Assembly (NCBI GenBank): GCA_003260075.1 | Contig: QLIY01000230.1 | Location: forward strand, 62,001 to 126,000 | Origin: Phallusia mammillata | Taxonomy: Eukaryota > Chordata > Ascidiacea > Phlebobranchia > Ascidiidae | DNA length: 64,000 bases | Direction of reading: 5' to 3' | Shown here: positions 22,571 to 37,200 of the stretch, piece by piece | Numbering within the stretch: the stretch's first letter is position 1 | Layout: every line of letters starts with the position of its first letter | Program-made: the position numbers and the translations under genes | Notes under the pieces: generated by a model | The model's input: only the letters and a program-made list of their open reading frames with translations | Told to the model about the DNA's origin: nothing | The model's database searches: none

Positions 22571-25500
22571 AGTTTTAATTTGTTTTAATTTATTTTTTTA
22601 CTTCCGATATTGCGAGTGCATCTATATTTACCTTGGATCTTCTAAACTTCCTCCACTGTCACCTGATCCCCCAAACTTCATTAACTTTGTTCCATCCGAG
22701 TCAAAAACAAAAATGTCGCATTTTCCACGATCAAGAACAACAACATGACCTAACATTAAAGCAACAAAATAAACTGCATGATGATTCGTCTACTTTGAAA
22801 TGTGTTTATCACTTACCTTGACTATTGGTAGCCAAACTACATGCTTTAATTAGATCTCCATGACCAAAAGTGTTCATAATCACTCCATCTGATGTAAATC
22901 GACCAATGAAGGTTTGGTACAAAATAAACATGTACTTCTTTTCAAAGGCAACCACAGCCAAGGGCGGAACTTTGTCTAAAAATGTTAACAAATTTAATTA
23001 TTTGTTGATTTGTGCCTAAAATAAGTTTAAAATTTGGAAAAACGATGTTCAATACCTGCTTTAATGTCAGACAACTTTGCTGTCCTTAGGTATTTTCTAT
23101 CTTTATTGAACACCACAAGCTGCCTTCCTTCACCATCCAGTACCACAATATTACCATCCACAAAAGCCACATCTGTAGGTGGCCCTTGAAACTCTCGCTT
23201 CACCCCAATTATTCCATTTAACATAGCCTTCAACATAACTGGTGGCGGAGGCGCAGCCGATTTTCTCCGTGGCGATTTGCTTCTCAATACTGCATCATGT
23301 GACTGTGAGCGACGATGAGTAGGAACAGGACTCCCCGGCTGCTTCTGTGGACTCTTCAATTTGTTTGTTTGTATTTGTGGTGGCTCTGGAGCAGCTCTCT
23401 GTGGTACAGGGTGAACTACCATTCTTGGAATATATTCATTAGAGCCTAACTTGGTGGTCTCCTCTGGCAAAGGAATAGTCCCTTTTAATCTAGTCAATCG
23501 ATAGCAGTCCGGCAACTTTGAAAGGTTCGGTTTCACTGTCACAACTGGTTTAGGTCGTTTTACCGGTCTTGGCAATGTAGCTGGGGCTGCTACACTTTGG
23601 CTGCGCTGTCTTGGTACAGGAACTGGTGTCCTAGTATGAGAAGGCTTTCTAGTTATTTTTGGGCGTGGTTTAATCAAGATGTCCTCTCTGGCGAATTGCT
23701 CCATATTGTTTTGAAAATTTGCATACAGACTTTCTGCAACAGGTTGCTCTGTTTCAGTACTGTTAGTGGGTGGAGACTGAGGAACTTCTTCAATAGACTT
23801 GACTTGCTGCTCCTCAATTTCAGGTTCAGACTCGGGGGTTTCATCTTCAGTTTTTGTGTTTGTTGATTCCAAAATGCCCATGGCTTGTAAAACTGAGTCA
23901 GTTATTTCTCCAAAGGTAAACCTTAACACAGTAAAGAATTTTTTTGTTTTTACATTGGAAAAGCAAATTTAGCGTGACATTTTTTGGGGAATTAAGTTGT
24001 TTACTTTTTAGGCATAATTATAGATTCGGCAACATTTGGTTTTAAAGTAGTATTTACCCCACCTTAGCAGTGGTTGATCTAGTTTACTGTGATTTTCTTG
24101 AAGTGATTTAAAACTGCCCTTTGACTCCTCCAAGTGGTGGGACATCTTCTTTCGTAGGTCAAGCAGTTCAAAAGGAATATCATCCTTAACATAGACAGAC
24201 ATGGTTAAAAATTAATTTTGAAAAGTTTTTATATGTTGTCTAAAGGTCTTACCTGTAGAACACATTGTGAAATTTTTGTAAGATTATTGTAGTCCGCTAC
24301 ATGTTGTTTCAGCTTTGCACTAGTTGTTTTGCAATGCTCAACTTTTGGGACGAAATTGTCAGAAATGTCTTCTAAATACATGTCTCGTTTCTGTAAACAG
24401 AAAATATCTAAATTTCATGTCAAAAAGTTAAAGGAAAGCCAAAGATTTAAATTCAAACAATGGCAGCCTAAGTTGTTTCTGAAATACAAACTTGAACTGG
24501 AATAAGAAACTACAGAATGCTTGGTTCAAAAGTTGCAAGTGTTACCTCTTTGATTCTGTTGATAAAGTACTGTGCTGCATCTTTCACTTCACGTTCTATT
24601 TCTTCTTGTTTGCTTTTCTCATTTTCTTCCATCAGCAGAAGTTCATCCAACATGATTTGTGAAGTCTGTACTTCACTTTCGATTTCATCTTGCATTTCAT
24701 TTATCTGTTACATGACATAAAAAACAGTTTTTTACAACACATTTTAAAAACAGGTGCTGCACAAGTTAAGACACCAAACTATTTTTTTTAATACAGTGAA
24801 CCTCAGGTAATCTGGTTAAACCTGTTTGGACCAAAAAAGTGTCTGGATTAGCGAATTAGCCAATGTGGATCAGTTAAAGCCTTATCACATTACAGATCAT
24901 TTGTATCTCAAGTTTATCAGAATTAGGCAAAGATCCAGATTAACTGAATCCAGTTTAACAAAGGTTTACTGTAGTGTTTTTTTTTTCATTGACTTATAAA
25001 AATCTAAAAATGAAACTAAAATCTAAATTTAACTTTGATCAAAACCAAAGGTTTGTATCTATTTTTTTGCAGGGACTTTTGCAAAGGGGCAAATTATTTT
25101 CTACCTATCGTAGCAGACATAACTATGCCAATTTTTTTTTTAATTTTTGACATTAGTCAATACAACCTCTTGCTTAATGGTGTCCACCGCTGTTGTTGCT
25201 TTCGTTAAGTGGTGTCCCTGATGTGATTCTATCACACAGTCTCGACAAACCAGTTGGTCGCATTCTTTGCAGTGGTGATCCAACCTTGTCAGCTGTTTCA
25301 CAGATTTATTACTTAGTCACAGGGCCATATTGACAAATGCTATATTTTTTTATTCTTACACTGTGTGCTTTGCAACGACTCATTTCTTGAAAGTGGATTT
25401 TCTGTCTGTACTTTCCATTTTCTATTTCTTGCATACTAACAACCTGAATGATGTAGAAAAGGAGTTAGGTAACTTTGAATTCAGGTCTTGTAAACATGCA

Positions 25501-28500
25501 GTTTTTAGATGTGAATTTTCAATGAGCCGCATTTACCAAAACACATTTCATCTCAAAATATTTTTAACCAGTAATCTAATGCCAATATTAAATGAAATTG
25601 ATATTTAGTAAATAAGATTACTCTTTTTCATTTCAAATTAGATTATTCTTTTTTATTTCAAATTAGATTATTCTTTTTTATTTCAAATTAGATTATTTTA
25701 TTTTTTCATTTCAAATTAGATTACTCTTTTTAATTTAAAAGCACAAACAAGTGGAACAAATTTTTCCTGTGTAAATACATACTTCAAATTGATAAAAAAA
25801 ACTTTTTTTAGACTAGCATTGTCATAGTTTGTTTTGTTCTTTTTTGTTGTAAATGTTACACAATATGAATTATGTGCTTAAGTTGGCCAAACTTTGCCAT
25901 TGCATTTTTATTTCTTACCTCATGATCTTTAGTAAGCTTCGTTCTTGTGTGAAACGCAGCACAGTCAGCACATAAGTGATCGAGACAGTCAATGCACTGA
26001 TATGTTGCCATGGTAACTTCGGCCTCCGGACAACTGTGACACATCTTGTAACTTTGGTCATCAATGACATCATCATTTTGTCGCACTTCTCTGCAATATT
26101 TTTGATGATTGAGTTGTATTGTGACCATTTTTGTGGTTCTATGTTTAAGACCGATTTGTATCATTTTGGCCATATATGTTGTAGAAAACGTGTTTTGGGC
26201 AGGTGTCTTACATTTTTTTAGATTCAAGGTAAAAGTAACATAGGGGTGTTTGTTACAGTGATAGCATATCAACAAAAATAACACTTAAACTTAATATACA
26301 TTGTACACATGTCATTTACTATACTTATGGTGTATCACCAACATGTAACATAAAGTGATGCAACAAAACGAAAAAGAAAAAACTTTTAAAAAAGCTACTT
26401 TTGACATTATACTTTACTCTTCCATAAAGCGTTGTATTTATCAATATATCTGTTTGAAACATTTGACATAAAGGATAAAAGAGCATCCCTGGCTGTACAA
26501 AACACCCTAGTGACTCTTGTTAAAAAGTTATAAAACTGTTCAATCAATTGCCAAAATTAAAAATACTTATATGACAACAAATGCATTGTCTACCTATAAT
26601 AAATATTTTTAATTTGTTTTAATTGATTATACTTAATTATATTATGAACTCAATTATTTGGATTATGTCCTAAAAACATAATAGAAAATGTTACAATAAA
26701 TTTGAAATTATAAAAATGTTACTGACATTTTAAAACAACTTATTTTTGCAAATGCCATACCCTCTGGACTACTTGAACTTAATGCCTGAACGTCTTACCT
26801 GGATTTTCTCCAGTCTTCTAACATATCAATCATATTTGACAGAATAAAGTTGTTCTTTAGGCCTTGTACTCCTTTAAATCCAAGCAGAGTCTGTTGTCTG
26901 CAGAGCGGACAAATGATATAAACTCCTTGTTTGGACTTTTCACATGATTCTGAAATAATTAAGTTCAGTTCATAACAAATCTAATCACAACGACAAAACC
27001 TAATGAAGTGTTTGTTGATGTGACATGAAAATTACTGGTTGTAAGAAGTCAATTACAACCCACACTATTATTTCTCCAAATTTGATTAGTAAAATTAGCT
27101 TGTAATTAGTAGGTATTAAAGTTTGTGGTTAGTTAATGTCGGTGTGTATTGTTATTGCTATAAATCCCCCAACTTGGTGATTTTAGCTTCAATTACAATT
27201 TCTTTTTTTTATGCATATTAAATATATAGTTGGTTGATGGACCCACCATACATGCTATGAAAAGTTCATAAATATTGTAGCAAATACATACCTAATATGC
27301 ACATTCATATATTGTATTCATACCTAAACATGTCTTGCAGAACGAATGTTGACATGACAAAACTTTAGGCGATGTATAAATTTCCATACAAACATGGCAG
27401 GTCAAGTAATCATTATTTAACTGGGACAGCAGATATTGTGAAGACTCCATATTCAACCCTTCTATTACTGTACCACTTTGCTCAAAAATCCATTAAAACT
27501 ATGTTTTGTCAATACTAATGCATGTATTGCATGTTGCACTGCTGTCTGTCATGATTTTTGCTGCCAGTTAAACATATGTAGCATCACATGCCTTGAGGGC
27601 ATGTCTCATTATGACATCACAAATCATGAGGCCAGTCTCTTAATTTTGCCAGCCAAAACTGGTGAAAAAAAGGGCATGAAGTTGATACTAATCACTGTTT
27701 CCCTTTTTTGACAAACCACATTATCCAATGTTAGTGGTTCAAAAACTTATGCCTCAAAATTAAATGATTGTTTGTTTGTTGTATAACTGGTTTGTCAAGT
27801 GTTCAATTATCCACTTAAAGTTGGGTTGTTGATATTTCAGGGCATCGCCACGTACTTTGTTGACCTTTTGTACAAACGGAGTTCTACTACGAACTCTCAT
27901 GTCAGGCGATGATGTCACACAAATGATGACGCACATCATAATTGTAAGTTTACTTTTTTGTACATGTCAAAACTGAGGCATGTGCAATAAATGTCATATA
28001 TATAGATAACCAAAAAAGTAGTTTGCATTAATTTTTTTAATCCGCACCCAAATATCTATGAAGTTTAAAGTTGCTTCAGTTTTTTATTGAATCTGTTGCA
28101 AATACACTTGTTCTTACCACAAAATCAATAAACTTGATATTGTATTGGTTTAAATGTTCTTTTAATTGTTTTTTCATCAAAAATCACACCATCTGCCACC
28201 CAAAAGTTATATTTTGCAAGAATTTGTTAAAAAGGAATTTTCCTATTTTTAACTATGGAAACATGTTTCAGAGAAACACAAATCAATCAACTAGGAATGT
28301 ATATTCTACTAAAATTATATGTATTGTCAATCTATTTTCACAGTACAGACTAACCAAACATTGAAAATGATATTTGAATTTAGTACGTAGACAACAGTTT
28401 CACATGTGTTAACCCGTAATTCCAACCTCTATATCTAGACAAACATTTATTACCTTCCACAGGACGAAGTTCACGAGAGAGATCGTTTTAGTGACTTCCT

Positions 28501-31111
28501 TCTCATCAAGCTACGACAACTTGTAGAGTCCAAGAAGCTTGTTCGATTAATTTTGATGAGCGCTGCCCTCGAAGTCAACCTGTTTGTCAATTACTTCTCA
28601 CAATGCCCAGTAGTAAGCAGTAAGTATCTGCAACGCCGTCATGCTTTTGTTAGTTCTGCAGCTTGCATTCTTGCTAAGCAAAGTCATTTTGTACATATTT
28701 AGTGCTGAACATAATGACTTTATCTGTTTGACATTTCTCGATTTAAAGGATTTTTTCTGTCATGACTTGTAAGTGCAATGCAGTTCTGATTCTGTGTAAT
28801 GAATGTACTTTTTTAATTAAATGTTTACCCAAATGCAGAAATACAAAATGTTTTGCTTATACTCTTTCTTTACAGTTCCAGGTAACATGTATGATGTGAA
28901 CACACTCTATCTTGAAGACATACTAAAATGGTAAGATGATATATATTTTAACCCTGTTTGCACCATTGGTATGTTACTTAATTTTTTTACTGTGTAACTT
29001 TTCTGAACCATGCGTTTGCTAAACCTATTATTTAATGTCATTTGTATGTCATTTTAATCTGCATAGCGTATGTCCAATCCAATTACATCAGGAAAATACC
29101 TTTCCTCTTATTTGTGTTTTTCTTGTTACCACTTCTTGTCCCAATGCTGTATTTTTTTTTTCAGTACTGGATATCTCAACAAAAATCTGGACAGTTTAAA
29201 AAAGCAAAATGCCAAATGTAAGATTGTAACTTTGGTTCCTATCTATATGTTTTTTTTAACATCATATTACTTTTTACTATTTAGCAAAACTGCAAGAGAA
29301 GACATTTCTTGATTGGTGTAGACAGGATCGTGCAGGTGCACTTGTAGTCACCCAAAAGGTATTAGATAACATTTATGTAAGTGAATAATGCGAATATTAG
29401 AGATGGGCCAAAACTACAAATGTTCTGTTCACGTTAGTGCTCTGTGCTAAGCACGCTCGGTGCATTGTGACGTCACAACAATTCCCTATTTCATGCTAGT
29501 TTTGTAGCTTTCCAAGGTCCCTTATGTCACCAGCGGTGTTTTAAGCTGTACAGGCCCGACAAGTAAACGTTTTTCACAATCTAACGCATTTAAAACAACA
29601 GTCATTTTATGGGTCCCCTTCCCTGAAGGGGAGGGTCAGTTTGTGCCACTACTCTTTTTTTAATGCAAAAATGCATAAGGTTTTCTTAACAAGTGATAGG
29701 CTGCAGTTGCACAATTTCTATGCAATTTTACATATTATTTGCTTGACAAATATTAATTCACCAGCTGAATCGACACAAGAACATAGCACATCTTGTATCA
29801 AATTGTTCCATTTCGATTATCCTAACAAAAAACTTTTTTAGGAAGATGATTCTGGCATTGATAGTGAGGTGGAAAAATTGACTATGTGAGTTTACCTACA
29901 CTTTTGCACCTTTAGATAGTTTGTGTCTTTATTTTTATTTTTTTGTCTCTAAAGAAATGATGCTGTTGAAGAGTGGATTGTAAAGGAATTTGATGAAGCC
30001 ATTTTCAAAGCATGGCACCACGATGATAATTCAGCTTTTGAGCAGATTCACCATCTAATTGCAAGTGAAAATGCCCCTGGTGTGTTTTGTTTTTCTTTAT
30101 TTTGCTTACACCAACTTTAGCACAACTCCTTATTAGAACATGTGGGATATTGTTGTTTTTCTGTGAAGACAATCGAAAATATAAAAAATAACAATCTGGA
30201 CTGTTGTAAAACCTGTGTTGTTTTTGAGCATTACTGCATTGAAGCATTATAATAAATTTATTTTTTAAATTCCCATTTTTTTCTGTTGTGGTGTCAAGTC
30301 TTTTTAAAGACTATGCAAAGCTGTGCATTGTAATTTTAACCCAGGGTGGCACACAAGTCCCAAATGTGAATTTTATATCACGTTTGTTGGTGTATGCATG
30401 GTATTTAATTACTTTTTCGTTTTACAAATCATGCATAAAATTTCAAAATTTTTGCAGTGGACTACAAACACAGTGAAACTGGTATAACTGGCCTCATGGT
30501 GGCAGCAGCGAGGGGTCATATGGATCATGTAGAACGTTTTCTTTCTGCTGGTGCTGACATTAATCTTCGCGCTCCGAATCAAATGTCAGCAAGAAATTTT
30601 GCCCTGCACGGAAATCATAACGAAGTATCGGAACTTCTACTTGTCCAACAGTATGTTTTTACATTGCATTTGTGACTTTGTAGAAACTATGTCGACTAGC
30701 TATAGTGGCTGCTAAAACAACATGTTTTATTTAATTAACTTTTTAGTTGTATTATCATATGTGTTGACTGTTCTAGCCAAATTATTTTTGTGGTGCCCCC
30801 CCCCCCTTTTTACATTGCATTTGTGACTTTGTAGAAACTATGTCGACTAGCTATTAAACTAAAACAGCATTTTTTATTTAATTAACTTTTTAGTTGTATT
30901 ATCATATATGTTGACTGTTATATTTGCCAAATTATTTTTGTGGTGGTTACAACAACCAGGCATTTTCCTAAACTGCAAGAATTGTATTTAGCCCAGCACC
31001 TAGCATAAGCATGAAAAACTCAGTGCTGAGCTAGCAATGTTTGTCCCATAATAATAAAAATGTATTAGTCATCTTGTTTTTGTTAATCAAAACTGCAAAA
31101 GTTCCTGATAT

Positions 31112-31208
<97 letters not shown>

Positions 31209-34200
31209 AAGGGCCAATTTTTGCAAAAGTCCCTGAAAAAGTATGGAATTTGGAGCCTGTTTTACCCTGAAAATGCCAGGAAATGCCACGATTGTATATT
31301 CGTTGCAAGTTGCAAGTATGGTAAATTGGCTGCATATACTAAAGCCTCCTTTCTAGTTTTACTATGGAAATTGCTTGATTTTTTCGATTAAGGGAATGGA
31401 AATTTGGGTTTTTTTTCTTGAAAAGTTTTGGAAAAGTCATGGAATTTATAAACAAAAATTGTGCGGGAACCCTGTATTAACCTCATTTAACGTTGCATTT
31501 TTATCATAAAATTTGCATGTTTTAAGAAGATTTAGACAAAGCAAGAAGTGATTGGTGGTTCACGTTTTGTTAACCAGCCTTTGTTTGAATTGTTTCCAAA
31601 AGATGTTTCCCAAAATTTGCAAAAAAGGGTTTTCAGAAGTGTTTTGTTGTAGGCATAATATGTGTGTTGAATGCCAATTTTGTTTTTTTTAAGTCAACAA
31701 ATGCTTAAATCAATTTTGTGTGTTCAGGAGTGTGTCCCCCATTCAACAGCCTCCAACAATGCTAACTAATTCAGATGAAGGCAAAGAGTTAATTGATCTC
31801 TATCACCAATCATTTGATGATGAATATATCGATTACAACTTGATCCTGTGCATTCTACAAAATCTATGCAGCACTCCTGATCACGGCAAGCCAACTTTTT
31901 TGTTTTCTCTTGCAATATGATGTTGCTGTCTTTGAAAAAAAAGTTCTCTTAGATTGTACATTATTTTTAGTGTTATTTTGTTCAACTATGTTTTGGTTTT
32001 ATTAACCAGTTTCTTTTGTATTCATGCAAAATCAAGTGATTTTTTGTTACATTATACTAATTTTCTCTCAGACTTTTAATACATTTGGTTTTGGTAACAG
32101 GTGCTATTCTAGTGTTTCTTCCTGGCTACGATGACATCGTATCGCTACGTGACATAATTGTGGACAGCCCAGAATTAAGTGCACATACTGATATCCGGCT
32201 ATTTACACTCCACTCATCCATGCAAACATCTGGAGGTCAAACTCAAGTGTTCAAACCCACACCAAAGGGGACCAGAAAAATTGTAAGTTTGCAAAACTAC
32301 TGTTGTTAATATTTGATGAGTTGGCCTTTTAACTACAAAATAATCTACTTTACACAAAAGCTCATAAAATGCACTGCTAAAATCTAAAAATCGCTAAGAT
32401 GGCCAAGTGGTTAGCAGAACGGTCTTCTGTTTACAAGGTTGTGAGTTCTAATCCTTTACTAGCCTTGTTTTTCTGTGCAAGAAACTTGTATGCCATTGCT
32501 TTAACTCCGGAAAACATGCTGAATTAGGTTAAAGTCATTAACTTCTGAAGTAGAAAAATCAAACAAAAAATTATCCAACTGACTTGTAATTAAAAAGCAG
32601 GCATCTCAACCGTGGATGCATTGTAAGCATAAAAAGAAAGAAGAAAAAATGTTTACCAAATATAAAATAAAAATAAAAGGAATACAAGTTTTGTATTTGA
32701 ATGTTCACGTTTTGTTTTACACTGACCTATGGCAGTTTCTAGCGTTTTCTTTGTATACCGAAAACTTTTCATTTGACAAAATTTCATGTTTTCAAGATTT
32801 TATCAACGAATATTGCCGAAAGCGCAATAACAATTGACGACGTGGTTTACGTCATCGACTCGGGGAAAGTGAAATTGAAAATGTTTGATTCGATCACATC
32901 AACTTCTTCACTCAAAAGTGTTTGGATCTCACAAGCCAGTGCAATACAAAGGAAGGGTAGAGCTGGACGATGCAGGTGAACAATTTAAATGCAAAAATCT
33001 TGACTTACCGCAAATCAAATACTTGTCTCTTCATATCTATTCTATGGGCCAATCTCTCACTTATGCTAATCAGGTAGCGTTTGGTTCGGTGGTATGCCAA
33101 ATTTAATGGTAATTGGCTACGACTCATGCATCATGGTTTAATTTTATCCAAAATTTATATGTGATAGACGCTTCAGGGCTGATCCCAATTATGAATTTAT
33201 GTTCATTTTAACTGGTATAATTTAAGTTGATAATTTTGCATGGGACGATTTTAAAGATTTTTTGTGTGTTTGAAAAATCGCTTCACAGAACCTAAATAGC
33301 GTTTGACTAAGTTGATTGTAGAATAAAAATACAAGTCTGTAGTACCAAAGGCAATTTAATATGTAACTATAACCTCTTAACCAACCAAATTGATCTCTGT
33401 TTCTTCGTTGAAAAATACAATTTAAACAGAAATTTATTGTTCAAAATTTAGGCCTGGGACATGCTTCTATTTATTCTCGTTATCCCGCTACACTGCCATG
33501 CCAATGTACCAAGTACCCGAGCTGTTACGTATGCCACTGCATGAACTGTGCCTACATGTGAAGCTGTTGGACACTGGATGGGCAAAATCAAAGGAGATTG
33601 CGTCGATTGAGAGTTTTCTCTCATACGCTCCGAGCCCACCCTCCACTGGGATGATAAGGAATGCTGTGCAATTACTAAAGGTTGTTATATTTGGTGATTG
33701 TTGTTAGGAATTGCAGGTTTAGCTGTACAAGGCTAATAGAGGGGAGTTCAATAGACTGATTACACGAATTGCCGCCTTTTTGTGCAGATGTTGTAGGACA
33801 AGTTGTTGAAGGCCGCATAGTTGTGAATTTAGTGCCGTACGTATATTTCGTAAAACTTTGGAGGGCATCCATACTGTCATAAAACTTATATTTAAGCATA
33901 AAACCCGTTTGTTTACGTTTCAAAGCAACAAAAGTAGATTTTTAGTAAACAATCTGTACACGGTATTTTTACAGTTTTTTTTATTCTTGTTGTTTTTCAG
34001 ACTATAGACGCACTTGACCCAACCGAGAATTTAACAGAGCTTGGTCAACATCTTGTAGATCTTCCCGTGGAGCCGCGGTTAGGTTCGTTATTTGTCAGTT
34101 TAACCTTTGGTATTGTGATGTATTTTGATCTTAAAGTTACATGTCATAAAATTAAACCATAAAATTGTTGCGCTTTTAGAGCCGAATGGTCAAAATGGTC

Positions 34201-37200
34201 TTGTGCCCCCCCCCCCTTAAAGTTACATGTCATAAAATTAAACCATAAAATTGTTGCGCTTTTTGAGCCGAATGGTCAAAATGGTCTTGTGAATAGCAAA
34301 CATCTTTACGACAAAGGGCAATTTTCAGTTCTAGGACTGCCGCCTGATTGTCGAAAAAAAAATGGCAAAAATCAAAATCTTTAGGAATTTAAGCATGACA
34401 CGTTTATTTCCTTATAGGTTTAAAGCCATTTTCTTCATTGTTTGAAGCCGCATAGCTACATGTGGCTCCTTAGGTTTACGGCCCCTACACTAACTTAAAG
34501 CGGATATTGTTAACCACTGACAAAAATATACTGATGACTAAAGACTGTGAAAGCGTGCATGTTTAATTTTATTTGTTTGTTTCTGCAGCAAAGATGATAT
34601 TACATGGTGTGGTGTTAAAATGTTTGGATCCTATCTTGACGATCGCTTGTTCTCTCGCATACAGAGATCCTTTCCAACTGCCACAGAACCCAAGAATGAG
34701 AAAGCAAGCCTTGGAAAGCAGAATCAAGCTCTCTGCAGGTTTGTTAGTTTTTGAAAATAGTGTACAAATTAAATGCGGCTCTATTGTTTATCTTTCTATA
34801 AAGGTTTTTGAGAACGGATTAATTCGTTACTTTGCAACAGTTTTGTTTAAAAAAAATACATTACGAAATTCCATCTGGGGGGTAATAAATTATAGCTCTG
34901 GTTCGCGACCTTAATTTTTTTATGATTTGGTTTCATCTCTGCATGAAATAAAATAGGAATTTTAATGGGAATTAAACTGCAAGTGTTCTTTTGGGGTCAT
35001 CAAAAAGCTCAACCCTTTAAGCAAGCATGACGTTGCTTACATCTACATCGAATGACCATCGGCGCCGATATTTTTCTGCTGTTCATTACATTAACGTGTT
35101 ATACTTGTATGAAAGCACAACTTAAACGCGTGGTTATAGCATTGAAACTTTTTTCTTATAACTTGTATTTGAGTACTGTACTAGGGTGTTGATTAAGTTC
35201 AATGACTGTATACAATATGTAAGATGAAAATAGCAACGCCAAATCTCTTCCAGGAACCTTCAGCGACCACATGTGTTTGCTGCGAGTGTTTCAAGCTTGG
35301 CAGAAAGCTAAGAGTGATGGCTGGGAACAGATTTTCTGCAAAAAGAACTTTTTATCCCAGGCCACGATGGAAATGATAGTTGGTAAGCGTTCTTTGATAA
35401 GCCTTGACATTACCTGCTTCGGTTATAGTTACAATTGTATATAGAAATATTGGAGGCATTTATAAAAAAAAACAATATTTAAACAATTGTTGTTCTGGCC
35501 TATTATCGAAAGCGGCTTTCAGTCGAGTATACGACGTGCTGCATTTCCCCCCCCCCGACATTACCTGCTTCGGTTATAGTTACAATTGTATATAGAAATA
35601 TTGGGGGCATTTATAAAAAAAAACAATATTTAAACAATTGTTGTTCTGGCCTGTTATCGAAAGCGGCTTTCAGTCGAGTATACGGCGTGCTGCATTCGTT
35701 TGTGTAGCAACATGCCAAAGCTATGTTCTCAGGTATGCGGAGTCAGCTGCTAGGACAATTGAGAGCTACAGGTTTTGTCCGAGCTCGAGGCGGCAACGAC
35801 ATACGTGATCTCAACACTTACTCGGAAAACTGGGCGGTTGTTAAGGTACAAAATTAAAGACTTATTATTTATTTCTTATACTTCTTGTAAAATATTTCGA
35901 CCTTGCAAAGCCGTAATGGTTATGTGTCTTTCCCACCGAGTGCACACATAATAGACCAGCAATCTACGTCTTTTTTGAGTTTTTATTGCTTTAATAATTG
36001 TTTCACTATTTTATTTGAGCTGATTTTAATCAGGGAGTCGAACCGCTGGTCATATAGGTTCTAGTTCGGCTCAGGTTTACTGTTTATTGGTTGTAGGGGT
36101 TTGGGCTTGGTTGAGGTTGTACAAACAATATATTTTCGGGTTAAGGTTTTGCGATTTTAGACCGGTTTAAATCCCCTTTTGTTTTGTTTTTCTTCCTGAT
36201 CTCCAGCGAACAAAAACTGATACTGGTTGCTTTTTTTGGTTCGGTTTAGCTTCGAATCCATAGGGTTTGACTTCGGATTGGGTTTTTAGGCAAATGTAAT
36301 TGATGGTTCGGGTTCGGTTTGGGTTTAATTTAAGCAATTAAACCGCCCAAACAGGTTCGCGGGTTTGGGTCAAGTCGCGGTATTGACTCCCTGATTTTAA
36401 AATAAAAGATAGATATATTTGTAAAGTTTCAATTTCTTACAGGCTGCAATATGTGCAAGTATGTATCCTAATATACTGAGATACGACAAAAAGTTTAAGA
36501 CGCTTTGCTCGTCCACTTTGAAAAAAGTTAGATTCCACAATTCGTCTGTCCTGGGGAATATCTCTTACAAAAAGGTGATGGTATGATTGAGTTTTTTTTT
36601 CTCACACTTTCCTTTTAGCTATTGTTTACCTTGCTTGACGGAGCTAGGATGGTATCATATGTGAGTAACAATACTTACTTTTACACATATTGATTTTTGT
36701 CGATTTGTTTGTTTTGTGTACCCCCAAAGTTTGTCCGACTCATTTTGCCATGAAATTGATGGCTTTTGATGAAATTTACACAAATGGTAGATATAGTTGT
36801 GTGCGTACAACTTTGTTTGGCTTGATAACCCCAGTATCTACCCGCTAACCCACTAAAATGGGTGAGTTTTTAAACAGTGTTGGAATTGGCTGAAATTTGG
36901 ATATCTTGTAGAATATGCCATGTGTATGTGTCCCTTGTTGTGTTCGACCCTGTAGCCCCAATGTTTACCCCTCTATATTATGCTGGGCACCACAATGAAA
37001 AGTTTCTGTGTTGTAATAGTGTTATGCGGTCAACCAGACATATGTTACTTGTGTTTGTGCGTTGCTTGGTGGGCGTTTTTGCGCCATGGTATTTAGGAGG
37101 TTGTCAACAGCCTCCCCCCCCCCTTATGCTGGGCACCACAATGAAAAGTTTCTGTGTTGTAATAGTGTTATACGGTCAACCAGACATTTGTTACTTGTGT

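Noticed and set aside
25330..25608. Plus-strand frame of 92 codons over the B-box 2 region
   Set aside because: It is the shadow of minus-strand TRIM-NHL exons and intron.
36031..36393. Interstitial telomere repeat
   Set aside because: The gggttt/ggttcg words are irregular and bounded by inverted ends with a target duplication, which fits a MITE better.
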